Notes: generated by a model not told the origin, from the letters alone. 64,000 bases of DNA from Actinomycetes bacterium (GCA_029782145.1 JAKOVH010000013.1:361325-425324), one strand, 5' to 3'. Positions 51,745-60,096 are shown, counted from the first letter of the stretch. Translations and numbers: made by a program.

Positions 51745-52218
51745 TCAGGTCCGGCTGGTCGTCACCACGGGCCGACCCGGCACCCAGCGGCGGACGTGCA
51801 ACAGCTCCGCGTCGTGGTCGACCTCGGTGAGCACGACGGCGCGCAGGTCGAGGCGGAAGAGGTGGAACGGCCCGGGCGGCTGCTCCTCGGCGGTCACCGA
51901 TGCCTTGGCCGGGTCGCCGTCGGGCACCTCGACGGCCACCGCGTCGAGCTTGGCATCGCCGCCCTCCATGGTCTCGGCGCCGGGGTTCGAGTGCACGGCC
52001 ACCCGCCCGTCGCGGAGGAGGTCCTGGGCCTTGCGGGCCTGCCACATCGAGCCGAGGAACAGCTCGTCGTCGGTGACGGTCACCTCGGTGCCGCTGACCC
52101 GGGGCGACCCGTCGGCCCGCAGCGTGGCCATGACGTGGTGCTTGTGGGCCAGCAGTCGAGCTTCGACCTTGGCCGCCATGTCGGGAGCTTCGTCCTTGAA
52201 CGCCTTCCAGTTCGCCAT
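51745..52218 (-). CDS. pyridoxamine 5'-phosphate oxidase-like (split-barrel) protein
   Basis: ATG 52218 gives 157 residues. HHVMATLRADGSPRVSGTEV is the conserved opening of the FMN/F420-binding split barrel. ELFLGSMWQARKAQDLLRDG and RVAVHSNPGAE follow, as in F420- or FMN-dependent actinobacterial members. The closing LFRLDLRAVVLTEV is also typical. Cofactor and substrate cannot be fixed from sequence. It lies 27 bases upstream of the DinB-like gene, on the same strand. Confidence 0.82.
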   Translation of the reverse strand: MANWKAFKDEAPDMAAKVEARLLAHKHHVMATLRADGSPRVSGTEVTVTDDELFLGSMWQARKAQDLLRDGRVAVHSNPGAETMEGGDAKLDAVAVEVPDGDPAKASVTAEEQPPGPFHLFRLDLRAVVLTEVDHDAELLHVRRWVPGRPVVTTSRT

Positions 52219-52331
52219 GTCGCCATTGTGCGCCTCCCCGGCGGCTGGCCGCCGTGGGCGGGCCGTGGCGGCTCGCACCGGGACCTGAGACGCTGGAGGG
52301 GCCGGCTCGGACCACGGGAAGGGGACCCGTC

Positions 52332-52916
52332 ATGGCTGACCTGCTGGAGCTGCACCGCCGAGGCGCGCAGCGCTTCTCCGACCTCGTCGACCAGATCGGC
52401 GACCGGTGGCACGACCCCACGCCGGACACCGAGTGGGACGTGCGCGCCCTGGTGAACCACCTCACCGCCGAGCAGCTGTGGGCGCCGCCGCTCATGGGCG
52501 GGGCGACCATCGCCGAGGTGGGCGACCGCTTCGAGGGCGACGTGCTGGGCGCCGACCCGGTCGCCACGTGGCAGCGCTCGGTCGCCGCCGCCGCAGCGGC
52601 GTTCAACGCCCCGGGGGCACTCGAGCGCACCGTGCACCTCAGCTTCGGCGACACGCCCGGCGAGGAGTACGTGTTCCAGATGACCGCCGACCTGCACGTG
52701 CACGCCTGGGACCTCGCCACCGCCCTCGGCGTCGACGACACGATCGACGCCGACGCGGTGACGGCCATCCACCAGCGCTTCGCGCCGATGGAGGACATGC
52801 TGCGGGCCACGGGCATGTTCGGCGAGAAGGTGCAGGTGCCCGACGACGCCGACGCGCAGACGCGCCTGCTGGCCCTCCTCGGGCGCCGGCCGGGCGGAGG
52901 GCTCCCGGCCCGGTGA
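52332..52916 (+). CDS. TIGR03086-type DinB-like/mycothiol-family protein
   Basis: ATG 52332 has AAGGGGAC upstream. The 194 residues have WDVRALVNHLTAEQLWAPPL with the first metal-ligand-like His, and the second motif MTADLHVHAWDLATALG (HxxxWD), characteristic of TIGR03086 and mycothiol-dependent maleylpyruvate isomerase N-terminal domains. The function is probably a thiol-dependent transfer or isomerisation. It overlaps the next gene by GTGA if that gene starts at 52913. Confidence 0.82.
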   Translation: MADLLELHRRGAQRFSDLVDQIGDRWHDPTPDTEWDVRALVNHLTAEQLWAPPLMGGATIAEVGDRFEGDVLGADPVATWQRSVAAAAAAFNAPGALERTVHLSFGDTPGEEYVFQMTADLHVHAWDLATALGVDDTIDADAVTAIHQRFAPMEDMLRATGMFGEKVQVPDDADAQTRLLALLGRRPGGGLPAR

Positions 52917-53422
52917 CGGCGACGCGTTCGCCACCGGGCAGACTCGTCGGCGTGGACGTGATCGCGACCCTCGACGCCGCCTGCCCGGTCGAGCGCTTCG
53001 GACCCTGGATCCGGGACCTGGCCCGCTACCCGGACTGGCTGTCGATCGTGCCCCGGGCCGAGCCCGAGGCGGCCCCGGCCGACGACGCGGCGGCCGAGCG
53101 CGACGGCCACCCGGCCTGGGCGGTCGAGCTGCGTGCCACCCTCGGGCCCCTCGCCCGTTCGAAGCGGCTGCGGATGGTGCGCACCGTCGACGACCCCGAC
53201 CACGTCCGCTTCGAGCGGTGGGAGCTCGACGGGCGCGACCACTCGCCCTGGGTGCTCGACGCCCGCATCGAGCCGGTCGAATCCGGTAGCCGGCTCACGA
53301 TGCTGCTGCACTACGGCGGCACCTTCGGCACCGGCCTGCTCGAGAAGCTGCTGCGCGACGAGATCGAGAGCTCGAAGCCCCGGCTGCGGGCGTTGGTGGA
53401 AGAGGCGGCGGAGGCTCCCTAG
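52913..53422 (+). CDS. SRPBCC/polyketide-cyclase-like protein
   Basis: GTG 52913 overlaps the previous stop (GTGA) and gives 169 residues; GTG 52952 is an alternative. DVIATLDAACPVERFGPWI and RDLARYPDWLSIV are the usual N-terminal strand and helix of START-like lipid-binding proteins. VRFERWELDGRDHSPWVLDA and SRLTMLLHYGG form later strands, and a C-terminal helix follows (ESSKPRLRALVEEAAE). It presumably binds a hydrophobic ligand. No more specific role is visible. Confidence 0.78.
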   Translation: MTATRSPPGRLVGVDVIATLDAACPVERFGPWIRDLARYPDWLSIVPRAEPEAAPADDAAAERDGHPAWAVELRATLGPLARSKRLRMVRTVDDPDHVRFERWELDGRDHSPWVLDARIEPVESGSRLTMLLHYGGTFGTGLLEKLLRDEIESSKPRLRALVEEAAEAP

Positions 53423-53431
53423 CGTGAGGGC

Positions 53432-55246
53432 ATGACGGCCCTCGAGGACACCACCGCGCCCGACCCCGACCTGACCGCCGCCGAGGTGGCGTGGGACCTC
53501 GACCCGCTGGTGCACGGCCGCGGACCCGAGGGCGTCGCCTCCCTGGTGGGGCTGGCCGAGGCCGCCGCCGGTCGCCTCGAGGGCTACCGGGGCCGCATCG
53601 CCGAGCTGTCGGCGGCCGAGCTGGCCGTCGCCATGGGCGACCTGGCCGAGCTGGAGGACGCCCTGGGGCGGGCCGGGTCGTACGTCTCGCTGCGGTTCGC
53701 CGTCGACACCTCCGACCCCGAGCGGGGCGCCGCCATGCAGCGGTTCCAGGAGCAGGCCACCGCCATCGGCACCCGCATCCTGTTCCTCGAGCTGGAGTGG
53801 GCCGAGGTCGACGACGACCGGGCGGCCGAGCTGCTCGCCGCCGACGACCTGGCCTTCTGCCGCCACTACCTCGAGTCCGCCCGCCGCTACCGGCCCCACC
53901 TGCTCACCGAGCCCGAGGAGAAGATCCTCACCGAGAAGCACGTCACCGGCTCCTCGGCGTGGAGCCGCCTGTTCGACGAGCTCACCTCGGCCATCGTGGT
54001 CGGCCTGCCCGACGGGCCGACGAGCCTGGAGCAGGGCCTGTCCCGGCTTGGCTCGCCGGACCGGGAGGAGCGCCGGGTCGCCGCCGAGGCCGTCACGGCC
54101 GGGCTCGAGCCGGGCCTGCGCACCCGGGCGTTCGTGTTCAACACCCTGATGGCCGACAAGGCCACCGACGACCGCCTGCGCCGCTACGACACCTGGGTCG
54201 CCAGCCGCAACCTGGCCAACCAGGCGAGCGACGAGTCGGTGAAGGCTCTCGTCGACGCAGTGGTCGCCCGCTACGACATCCCCCAGCGCTGGTACCGGCT
54301 CAAGGCCCAGGTGCTCGGCGTCGACCGGTTGGCCGACTACGACCGCAACGCGTCGGTGGCCGAGGCCGAGGAGGAGTTCTCCTGGTCGCAGGCCACGGAG
54401 GTGGTGCTCGACGCGTACGGCTCGTTCTCCGACGAGCTGGCCGGCGTGGTGCGCACCTTCATCGACGACGCCTGGATCGACGCGCCGGTGCGACCCGGCA
54501 AGCGGCCCGGCGCGTTCTGCTCCTACACCGTGCCGTCGGCGCACCCCTACCTCCTGCTCAACTGGACCAGCCGCCGGCGCGACGTGCTCACCCTCGCCCA
54601 CGAGCTGGGCCACGGGCTGCACGCCTACCTCGCCCGCGAGCAGGGCGTCTTCCACCAGTCGACCCCGCTGACCCTGGCCGAGACGGCCTCGGTGTTCGGC
54701 GAGACCGTCACCTTCGGGCGGTTGCTGGCCGACACCACCGACCCCGCCTCCCGGCTGGCCCTGCTGGCCGAGAGCCTCGAGGGCCAGATCGCCACGGTGT
54801 TCCGCCAGGTGGCCATGAACCGCTTCGAGGACGCCGTGCACACGCACCGTCGCGAGGTGGGGGAGCTGTCGGTCGACGACTTCGGCGAGGCGTGGGAGCG
54901 CACCCAGCGCGACATGCTCGGCGACGCCGTGGAGATCACGCCGGGCTACCGCACGTGGTGGAGCTACATCCCGCACTTCATCGGCTCGCCCGGCTACGTG
55001 TACGCCTACGCCTACGGCCAGCTGCTCGCCCTGGCGGTGTACGCCCGCTACGAGGCCGAGGGGGCGGCGTTCGTGCCGGCCTACCTCGACCTGCTGCGGG
55101 CCGGCGGGTCGATGCCGCCCGAGGAGCTGGGCCGGATCGTCGGCGTCGACCTCGCCGACCCCGGCTTCTGGGACGGCGGGCTCACGATCGTCGAGCACCA
55201 GCTCTCCGCCGCCGAGGCGGCGGCGCGGGAGGCCGGCCGCCTGTAG
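53432..55246 (+). CDS. pepF: M3B oligoendopeptidase F
   Basis: The 604-residue metallopeptidase has the zinc-binding HELGHGLHAY near residue 390 and the downstream zinc-ligand Glu in TLAETASVFGET. Later blocks are TVFRQVAMNRFE and SPGYVYAYAYGQLLAL with the substrate-binding Tyr/His region WWSYIPHFIGSPGY. It has no signal peptide and would cleave short peptides in the cytoplasm. It starts 9 bases after the SRPBCC gene. Confidence 0.92.
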   Translation: MTALEDTTAPDPDLTAAEVAWDLDPLVHGRGPEGVASLVGLAEAAAGRLEGYRGRIAELSAAELAVAMGDLAELEDALGRAGSYVSLRFAVDTSDPERGAAMQRFQEQATAIGTRILFLELEWAEVDDDRAAELLAADDLAFCRHYLESARRYRPHLLTEPEEKILTEKHVTGSSAWSRLFDELTSAIVVGLPDGPTSLEQGLSRLGSPDREERRVAAEAVTAGLEPGLRTRAFVFNTLMADKATDDRLRRYDTWVASRNLANQASDESVKALVDAVVARYDIPQRWYRLKAQVLGVDRLADYDRNASVAEAEEEFSWSQATEVVLDAYGSFSDELAGVVRTFIDDAWIDAPVRPGKRPGAFCSYTVPSAHPYLLLNWTSRRRDVLTLAHELGHGLHAYLAREQGVFHQSTPLTLAETASVFGETVTFGRLLADTTDPASRLALLAESLEGQIATVFRQVAMNRFEDAVHTHRREVGELSVDDFGEAWERTQRDMLGDAVEITPGYRTWWSYIPHFIGSPGYVYAYAYGQLLALAVYARYEAEGAAFVPAYLDLLRAGGSMPPEELGRIVGVDLADPGFWDGGLTIVEHQLSAAEAAAREAGRL

Positions 55247-55276
55247 CCAAGTGGGGGGCCCGCACGCCGGGCCGCC

Positions 55277-55509
55277 GTTCGTGAGGCAGATCTGCTGTCG
55301 GTAGCGGTCGATCTGCCTCGGGAGGTCCGCCGGGGTCCGTTCGTGAGGCAGATCTGCTGTTGGTCGCGGTCGATCTGCCTCGGGAGGTCCGCCGGGGTCC
55401 GTTCGTGAGGCAGATCTGCTGTTGGCAGCGGTCGATCTGCCTCGGGAGGTTCGGCGGGATCGGTTCGTGAGGCAGATGTGCTGTCGGCAGCGGTCGATCT
55501 GCCTCGGGT
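55277..55509. repeat. array of four 62-bp tandem hairpin repeats
   Basis: Four units start at 55277, 55339, 55401 and 55463, exactly 62 bases apart. Each opens with GTTCGTGAGGCAGATCTGCT and contains a core near CTGCTGTCGGCAGCGG, then GATCTGCCTC, so each folds GAGGCAGATC against GATCTGCCTC with a small inner CTGC..GCAG stem. The first three units carry a 14-base GC-rich spacer, GGAGGTCCGCCGGG or a variant. This is the 315-base gap between pepF and the P450 gene. I see no coding potential or array-associated cas genes. Confidence 0.85.
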
Positions 55510-55561
55510 CTGGGCGGCCGTCGGCTGGCTAGCGTGGCGGGGCCGAGTGGAGGGGGATCCG

Positions 55562-56839
55562 ATGGCGACGACAGCGACCGTGGCGGAGGTCGGGCTCGAC
55601 CTGACCGACCGTGACCTGTACCGGGACGGCTTCCCGTACGAGCGGCTCGCCTTCCTGCGCGACGAGCCGGTCTGGTGGCACCCGCTCACGCCCGGCGTCG
55701 AGGAGCTGCGCCCGACCGGCTTCTACGTGGTGGCCCGCCACGACGTGGTGCGCGAGGTCAGCCGTGACCCGCAGCGGTTCACCGCTTTCCACGGCAGCGC
55801 CCTGCGCGACGTGCCCGTCGAGCGCCAGGGCGAGTCGATCACCAACTCCGACCCGCCGGTGCAGAGCCGGTTCCGCCGGCTGGTGAGCCTGGGCTTCACG
55901 CCCCTCATGGTCGCCCGCCTCGACGAGATGATGGAGGGCTGGGCCCGCCGCATCGTCGACTCGCTCGCCGGGCGGGATCGCTGTGAGTTCGTGAGCGAGG
56001 TGGCCGAGCTGCTGCCGCTGCACGTGATCGCCGACATCGTGGGCATCCCGGTGGAGGAGCGGGCCCAGGTCTTCGACGACGTCAAGGCCATGCTGCGGTC
56101 GTGGGACCCCGAGTCCGGCGTGCCGTTCGAGCAGTACGACGGCGCCCAGATGCGGCTGGTGATGTACGCCCACGCCCTCAGCACGGTCCGGCGGGGCGCG
56201 CCCGAGGACGACGTGTGGTCGAGGCTGGTGCACGCCCAGCTCACCCTCGACGACGGCAGCGTGACCGAGCTGAACGAGATCGAGCTCGACCTGTGGTTCC
56301 TCATCCTGTCGATCGCCGGGTCGGAGACCACTCGCAACGCCATCGCCATCGGGCTGAAGGCGCTGATCGAGCACCCCGAGCAGCTCGAGCGGCTGCGGGC
56401 CGACCCGTCGCTGATGGGGACGGCGGTCGACGAGGTGATCCGGTGGGCCAGCCCGGTGCTCTACCACCGGCGCACGGTCGCCGCCGACACCTCCGTGCGG
56501 GGCGTGCCGCTCGAAGGCGATCTGCCGGTGGCGATGTTCTGGCCCCTCGCCAACCGGGACGAGCGGGTGTTCCCCGACCCGTACCGCTTCGACATCGCCC
56601 GCAGCCCGAACGACCACGTGGCGTTCGGCGGGGGAGGGCCGCACTACTGCCTCGGCGCCAATCTGGCCAAGCGGGAGGTGAAGGTGATGCTCACCGAACT
56701 GCTCTCGCGGGTGGACGACCTCGCCCTCGACGACGACTCGGCCGGTGGCGACGGGATCCGCTGGTCGGTGCCGGGGCTGGCGGTGCCCGTCGGCCTCGGC
56801 CTCGACCGCCTCCCGATCCGCTACTCGCTTCGCAGCTGA
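55562..56839 (+). CDS. cytochrome P450 monooxygenase
   Basis: ATG 55562 follows GGAGGGGGATCC. The 425-residue protein is a soluble bacterial P450. The I-helix is SIAGSETTRNAIA, ExxR is EVIRWASP, and the haem ligand Cys363 lies in FGGGGPHYCLGANLAKRE. The His before the Cys region and the PPVQSRFRRLVSLGF segment are like CYP125/CYP142/CYP124 relatives that hydroxylate sterols or lipids. Redox partners are not encoded nearby. Repeats with the same 62-bp period lie on both sides. Confidence 0.9.
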   Translation: MATTATVAEVGLDLTDRDLYRDGFPYERLAFLRDEPVWWHPLTPGVEELRPTGFYVVARHDVVREVSRDPQRFTAFHGSALRDVPVERQGESITNSDPPVQSRFRRLVSLGFTPLMVARLDEMMEGWARRIVDSLAGRDRCEFVSEVAELLPLHVIADIVGIPVEERAQVFDDVKAMLRSWDPESGVPFEQYDGAQMRLVMYAHALSTVRRGAPEDDVWSRLVHAQLTLDDGSVTELNEIELDLWFLILSIAGSETTRNAIAIGLKALIEHPEQLERLRADPSLMGTAVDEVIRWASPVLYHRRTVAADTSVRGVPLEGDLPVAMFWPLANRDERVFPDPYRFDIARSPNDHVAFGGGGPHYCLGANLAKREVKVMLTELLSRVDDLALDDDSAGGDGIRWSVPGLAVPVGLGLDRLPIRYSLRS

Positions 56840-56860
56840 GGCTTCCGTCCGGGCTGCCAG

Positions 56861-56965
56861 CTGAGGCAACTCTGCTGTCGGCAGCGGCACTTGTGCCTCC
56901 GGTCGCCGCTGCCGCTGGGCACCTGAGGCAGATCTGCTGTCGGCAGCGGCACTTGTGCCTCCGGT
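56861..56965. repeat. two related 62-bp-period hairpin repeats
   Basis: Units start at 56861 and 56923, again 62 bases apart. Each reads CTGAGGCA..CTCTGCTGTCGG or close to it, then CAGCGGCACTTGTGCCTCC. The GAGGCA and TGCCTC ends pair, and the core CTGCTGTCGGCAGCGG is shared with the array at 55277-55509, while the outer arm differs. They occupy the gap between the P450 and tRNA-Leu genes. Confidence 0.8.
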
Positions 56966-57087
56966 GGGCCGCGGCGCAGCGTCAAGCCGCACGCCGGCGT
57001 CGCCGGCACCGGTTGGGGAAGGGCCCGTCCGCTGCGCTATGTTTGCTCCTCGCATACCGGGCGCTTCGGCGGTTCCGGGCATGCCAC

Positions 57088-57171
57088 GTCGGAGTGGCGG
57101 AATAGGCAGACGCGCTAGCTTGAGGGGCTAGTGCCCGCAAGGGCGTGGGGGTTCAAGTCCCCCCTCCGACA
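57088..57171 (+). tRNA. tRNA-Leu (anticodon GAG)
   Basis: The acceptor arms GTCGGAG and CTCCGAC pair perfectly. CTAGC-TTGAGGG-GCTAG gives a 5-bp anticodon stem with anticodon GAG (codons CUC and CUU). A long variable arm (GCCCGCAAGGGC) marks a class II leucine tRNA, and the T-loop is GGGGGTTCAAGTCCCCC. CCA is not encoded. The T-arm and 3' acceptor strand are also the last codons of the serine recombinase on the other strand. Confidence 0.95.
57146..57171. other. probable attachment site at the tRNA-Leu 3' end
   Basis: The tRNA-Leu T-arm to discriminator segment is the junction between chromosomal DNA on the left and the mobile element on the right, and the element's recombinase gene starts its 3' end here. 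I infer that integration restored the tRNA with element-borne or target sequence. The matching copy would be at the other end of the element, outside the window. Confidence 0.6.
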
Positions 57172-58796
57172 CGTACGGTTACCCCACGCGGATGGGCCTG
57201 GACGGCAACCATCCCATCGGGCATGTACTCCAGACTGACGCCGAGGTTGCCGTAGACCTGAGCCTTCGTCTCCGGGTCGGCTTCCGACAGCACGCTGACG
57301 ATGTCCTGGAGCGCCGCAACGAGCGCCTTGACCTGTGCGGCAGTCATCTTGCCGCCCGGGACCACCTGGCCGAGCTGGGCTTCCAACTCGCGTCGCTCCC
57401 GCTGTGCTTCGGTGATCCACCTGGCTGCGATCGCAACGTCGCCATCCTGTTCGAGGAGGCTCCGGTAGCGCTCGAGCTTGTTGTCGCACGCCTTGATTGC
57501 CGCCCGGAGCTCGGCGTTTCGCTCTTCGGCATCCGGATCGCCCTCGGATGCACCTGCGAGGACCTGGCACGTGTCGTCGATGTGTGCTTCATCGAACAGC
57601 GAAGCGAGCCAGCGGTCGAGCCCTGGAAGCAGCGCCGCCTCCTTGACGTACACGCTCTTCGGATGGTCGCCGGACTCGTCGGGGTAGTCGCTGGTGAACT
57701 TGCATCGGTAGTACGCCTTGCCGTGGTTCCACTGCCCCTGCATGCGTCGGCCGCACACGCCGCAGTGGACGAGCCCCGAGAGCACGTATCGGCGACCCTC
57801 GGAGACCTTCCGGGGCCCGCGGGCCTTGGTCACACCGAACATGGACTGGACGATCTCGAACTGCTCGCGGGACACAAGTGCCTCGTGCATGGGGGAGGCG
57901 GACCACACCCATTCCGATTCGTCGTTCCATCGCATCTTCGTCTCGTGGCCGAGCGCGACGTCCTCGACGTCGATGAGCACCTCATCCTTGCGTTGCTTGT
58001 TCCACACCTCGAAGCCGGTGTACCGGGGATTGGACAGGATCGACCGCACAGCGGTCTTGGCCCACTTGCCGCGGCCGCTCGCGCGGTGGGGGTTGCGGTC
58101 GGGATCATGCGCAGACGGGGACGGGATGCCGTCGGCGTTGAGGCCCAACGCGATCGCATGGAGTCCTTGGCCGGCCTGAAACCGGTCGAAGATCCGCTGC
58201 ACGACCGGCGCCGCGACGGGGTCGGGAGCGAGTCGGCGCAGTTGCTGGCCCGTGGCAGCCTTCGCGGGGTTGGGATGCGGCCCGACCGGAATGAGCACGT
58301 AGCCATAGGGTGGTCGCCCCCCGAGAAACCTTCCCTCGATGGCGGCTTGGCTGGCCATCGCAGAACGGACGCGGGTCTTGATGCGCATTCGTTCGCCCTT
58401 GCTCATCCCGCCGTAGAGGGACATGACCAGGTCGTGCGCTTCGGATCCCGGGTCGACGGCACCGCCCACCTCCGGCACCCACAGCTCGATTCCGTAGTGG
58501 GTGAACACCGGGAACGTGAGGCCGAACTGATTGCCGTAGAAGGCGCGCTGGGGCTCGCCGATGACGACCGCGTCGAAGCCGCGCCTTCGGTTCGAGAATT
58601 CGTCGAGAAGGCGAGCCGCCTCAGGTCGACGCTTCCACGGCAACGACCGGGACTGCCCGATGTCGAAGAACTCCGCGACGATCTCACCGTCGGGTTCGAT
58701 GACCTGACGCGATCGCGCCAGCTGCCAGTTGCGGGACGACGTCGGGTCCTGCTGGTCCTCGGTGCTGACCCGTCCGTAGAACGCGAACCGCTTCAT
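57153..58796 (-). CDS. large serine recombinase (integrase) of the mobile element
   Basis: The 547-residue protein has the resolvase-type catalytic domain with Ser11 in YGRVSTEDQQ, then GFDAVVIGEPQRAFYGNQ and the LVMSLYGGMSKGERMRIKTRV helix. The recombinase domain has GGRPPYGYVLIPVG and the ILSNPRYTGFEVWN block. A zinc ribbon follows (HCGVCGRRMQG, then YYRC) and a C-terminal coiled coil (NAELRAAIKACDNKLERYRS). The final residues VGGGT and stop are encoded by the tRNA-Leu 3' end. It probably inserts and excises the element there. Confidence 0.92.
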   Translation of the reverse strand: MKRFAFYGRVSTEDQQDPTSSRNWQLARSRQVIEPDGEIVAEFFDIGQSRSLPWKRRPEAARLLDEFSNRRRGFDAVVIGEPQRAFYGNQFGLTFPVFTHYGIELWVPEVGGAVDPGSEAHDLVMSLYGGMSKGERMRIKTRVRSAMASQAAIEGRFLGGRPPYGYVLIPVGPHPNPAKAATGQQLRRLAPDPVAAPVVQRIFDRFQAGQGLHAIALGLNADGIPSPSAHDPDRNPHRASGRGKWAKTAVRSILSNPRYTGFEVWNKQRKDEVLIDVEDVALGHETKMRWNDESEWVWSASPMHEALVSREQFEIVQSMFGVTKARGPRKVSEGRRYVLSGLVHCGVCGRRMQGQWNHGKAYYRCKFTSDYPDESGDHPKSVYVKEAALLPGLDRWLASLFDEAHIDDTCQVLAGASEGDPDAEERNAELRAAIKACDNKLERYRSLLEQDGDVAIAARWITEAQRERRELEAQLGQVVPGGKMTAAQVKALVAALQDIVSVLSEADPETKAQVYGNLGVSLEYMPDGMVAVQAHPRGVTVRVGGGT

Positions 58797-58800
58797 CGGC

Positions 58801-58968
58801 TCACGAGGCTAGGGCGTCGGGCTCGGTCTGGGAGAGCCTCTCGTGCTCGAGCCGTTCCTGTGCCGCGAGGCGCAGAATCTGGAGCAAAGGTCGCGCCGAG
58901 GCCTCTGTCAGCACCGGCGTGTTGTCCGACCGGTCTCCGGTGTGCTCCTTGGGGGCAGCGTCGCTCAC
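58801..58968 (-). CDS. small protein before the recombinase
   Basis: GTG 58968 starts a 55-residue frame (SDAAPKEHTGDRSD, then a helical LLQILRLAAQERLEHERLSQ) that ends 4 bases before the recombinase ATG. AGGGTGG lies 8-10 bases upstream of the GTG. The short spacing suggests translational coupling. The charged helix could be a DNA-binding or excisionase-like segment, but no motif is decisive. Confidence 0.55.
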   Translation of the reverse strand: MSDAAPKEHTGDRSDNTPVLTEASARPLLQILRLAAQERLEHERLSQTEPDALAS

Positions 58969-58995
58969 GACGCGACCACCCTGCTTGGATGGCGG

Positions 58996-59397
58996 TCATC
59001 GGACGACCGCGCTCTCGAGGATCTTCCAGTGGCCCGGGTTCGATTGCGCGGCGCACTCGATGGCTTGTGCGAGACGCGCCTCCACGTCGGGGCCGCCGAG
59101 CGAGAGGGTGAGGTGCTGGTCCGGTATGCCGCCGATTCGGGACCACGCTCCGCCCTCGCAGATGACTTCCCAGGCAGCGAAGAGCTCGTCCAGCAGTTCG
59201 GCCTCGATGTCGTCGACCGGGTCGCCATGGATGACCGTGACGTGTCGGCGCCCCCAAGCGATCTCTTGGGCCTCCTCGATGAGGATAACCTTGAGGTAGT
59301 GGTGGCGCTGTTGGTCGTCCCAGTCAGCCCGGAGTCCGGCGTCGTGCGCGTGGATCTCGTTGAGGAGGTAGCTGAAGGGGTCGTACGTGTCTTGCAT
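58996..59397 (-). CDS. hypothetical protein of the mobile element
   Basis: ATG 59397 (MQDTYDPFSYLLNEI) has CGGAG 9 bases upstream; an earlier GTG lacks one. The 133 residues include DAGLRADWDDQQRHHYLKVI and EIAWGRRHVTVIHGDPVDDI, then EAELLDELFAAWEVICEGG. It is acidic and mostly helical, without membrane segments. No family was recognised. It lies 27 bases upstream of the small gene before the recombinase. Confidence 0.65.
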   Translation of the reverse strand: MQDTYDPFSYLLNEIHAHDAGLRADWDDQQRHHYLKVILIEEAQEIAWGRRHVTVIHGDPVDDIEAELLDELFAAWEVICEGGAWSRIGGIPDQHLTLSLGGPDVEARLAQAIECAAQSNPGHWKILESAVVR

Positions 59398-59510
59398 CGC
59401 GTTGCTCCGGTCTCGCCGTCGCTCCACGAGACGGCGACTCGGAGGTATGCGGTGGAGCCCACCGGGAACGTTAGCAGACGCGCTTGGCGGGTCGAACGTG
59501 AGTTCGTACG

Positions 59511-59762
59511 ATGGCGATGATGGCGAACCGTGCCCGACTCACGCGACCGGAGGTGGAGATCCTTCGACGCAGCGTGGGTGCGAGCGGGCAGTTGCCTCGA
59601 GACCAGCTCGATCGGCTCCTGGATGAGACGGCGATCCTGTTGGAGGAGCGCGAGAAGCTGGCCCGGTTGTTCGAGGAGTTGTCGCCCCCGTGGCGGGACG
59701 TGCGGGGCACTTTGAACGAACTGCACCGGTTGCTCAGCCTCCAGAGCCCGCCACCGCGGTGA
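59511..59762 (+). CDS. small helical protein of the mobile element
   Basis: The 83-residue frame begins MAMMANRARLTRPEVEILRR and is mostly helical (LLDETAILLEEREKLARLFEEL). It is the only plus-strand gene in the element and its 3' end overlaps the ssb gene by 29 bases. It is divergent from the 58996 gene. The first ATG at 59511 or the one at 59520 could be used. It could be a regulator; no helix-turn-helix is clear. Confidence 0.6.
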   Translation: MAMMANRARLTRPEVEILRRSVGASGQLPRDQLDRLLDETAILLEEREKLARLFEELSPPWRDVRGTLNELHRLLSLQSPPPR

Positions 59763-60096
59763 GGCGTCTGCCACCCGCCTGAGCGGACGACTCGGCGACG
59801 CCGTCGGGTGGCGCGTCGAGGAAGGTGACGGCGGTGGCGGTGATCTCCCAGCGGTCGCGCTTCTTGCCGTCGTGGCCGGTGAACTGGTTGTGGTCGAGAC
59901 GGCCGGAGACGGCGACGTGGCGCCCGCGGGTGAGGTGCGTCGCACACGTCCCGGCGAGCTGGTTCCAGGTGGTCACGGGCAGGCGGAGCCGACGTCGGCC
60001 GTCGACGTCGAGGTGGAAGGTCGCCTTGATGCCCTTGCCGGTGTCCGTGCGGGCGGGGTCGTCGACGAGGCGGCCGGTGAGGGTGATGACGTTCAC
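59734..60096 (-). CDS. ssb: single-stranded DNA-binding protein
   Basis: GTG 60096 (VNVITLTGRLVDDPARTDTG) gives 120 residues with a clear OB-fold. KATFHLDVDGRRR and LPVTTWNQLAGTCATHLTRG are the usual first blocks, followed by RHVAVSGRLDHNQFTG and RWEITATAVTFLD. It lacks the long acidic C-terminal tail of housekeeping SSB and overlaps the primase-like gene by GTGA. It likely protects element DNA during transfer or replication. Confidence 0.85.
   Translation of the reverse strand: MNVITLTGRLVDDPARTDTGKGIKATFHLDVDGRRRLRLPVTTWNQLAGTCATHLTRGRHVAVSGRLDHNQFTGHDGKKRDRWEITATAVTFLDAPPDGVAESSAQAGGRRLTAVAGSGG

Noticed and set aside
51725..55198. 1157-residue minus-strand open frame
   Set aside because: It is antisense to five genes with clear family motifs, including pepF, and contains no recognisable domain.
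55277..55509. CRISPR array
   Set aside because: The 62-base units are near-identical along their whole length, with no variable spacers, strong internal palindromes and no cas genes in the window.
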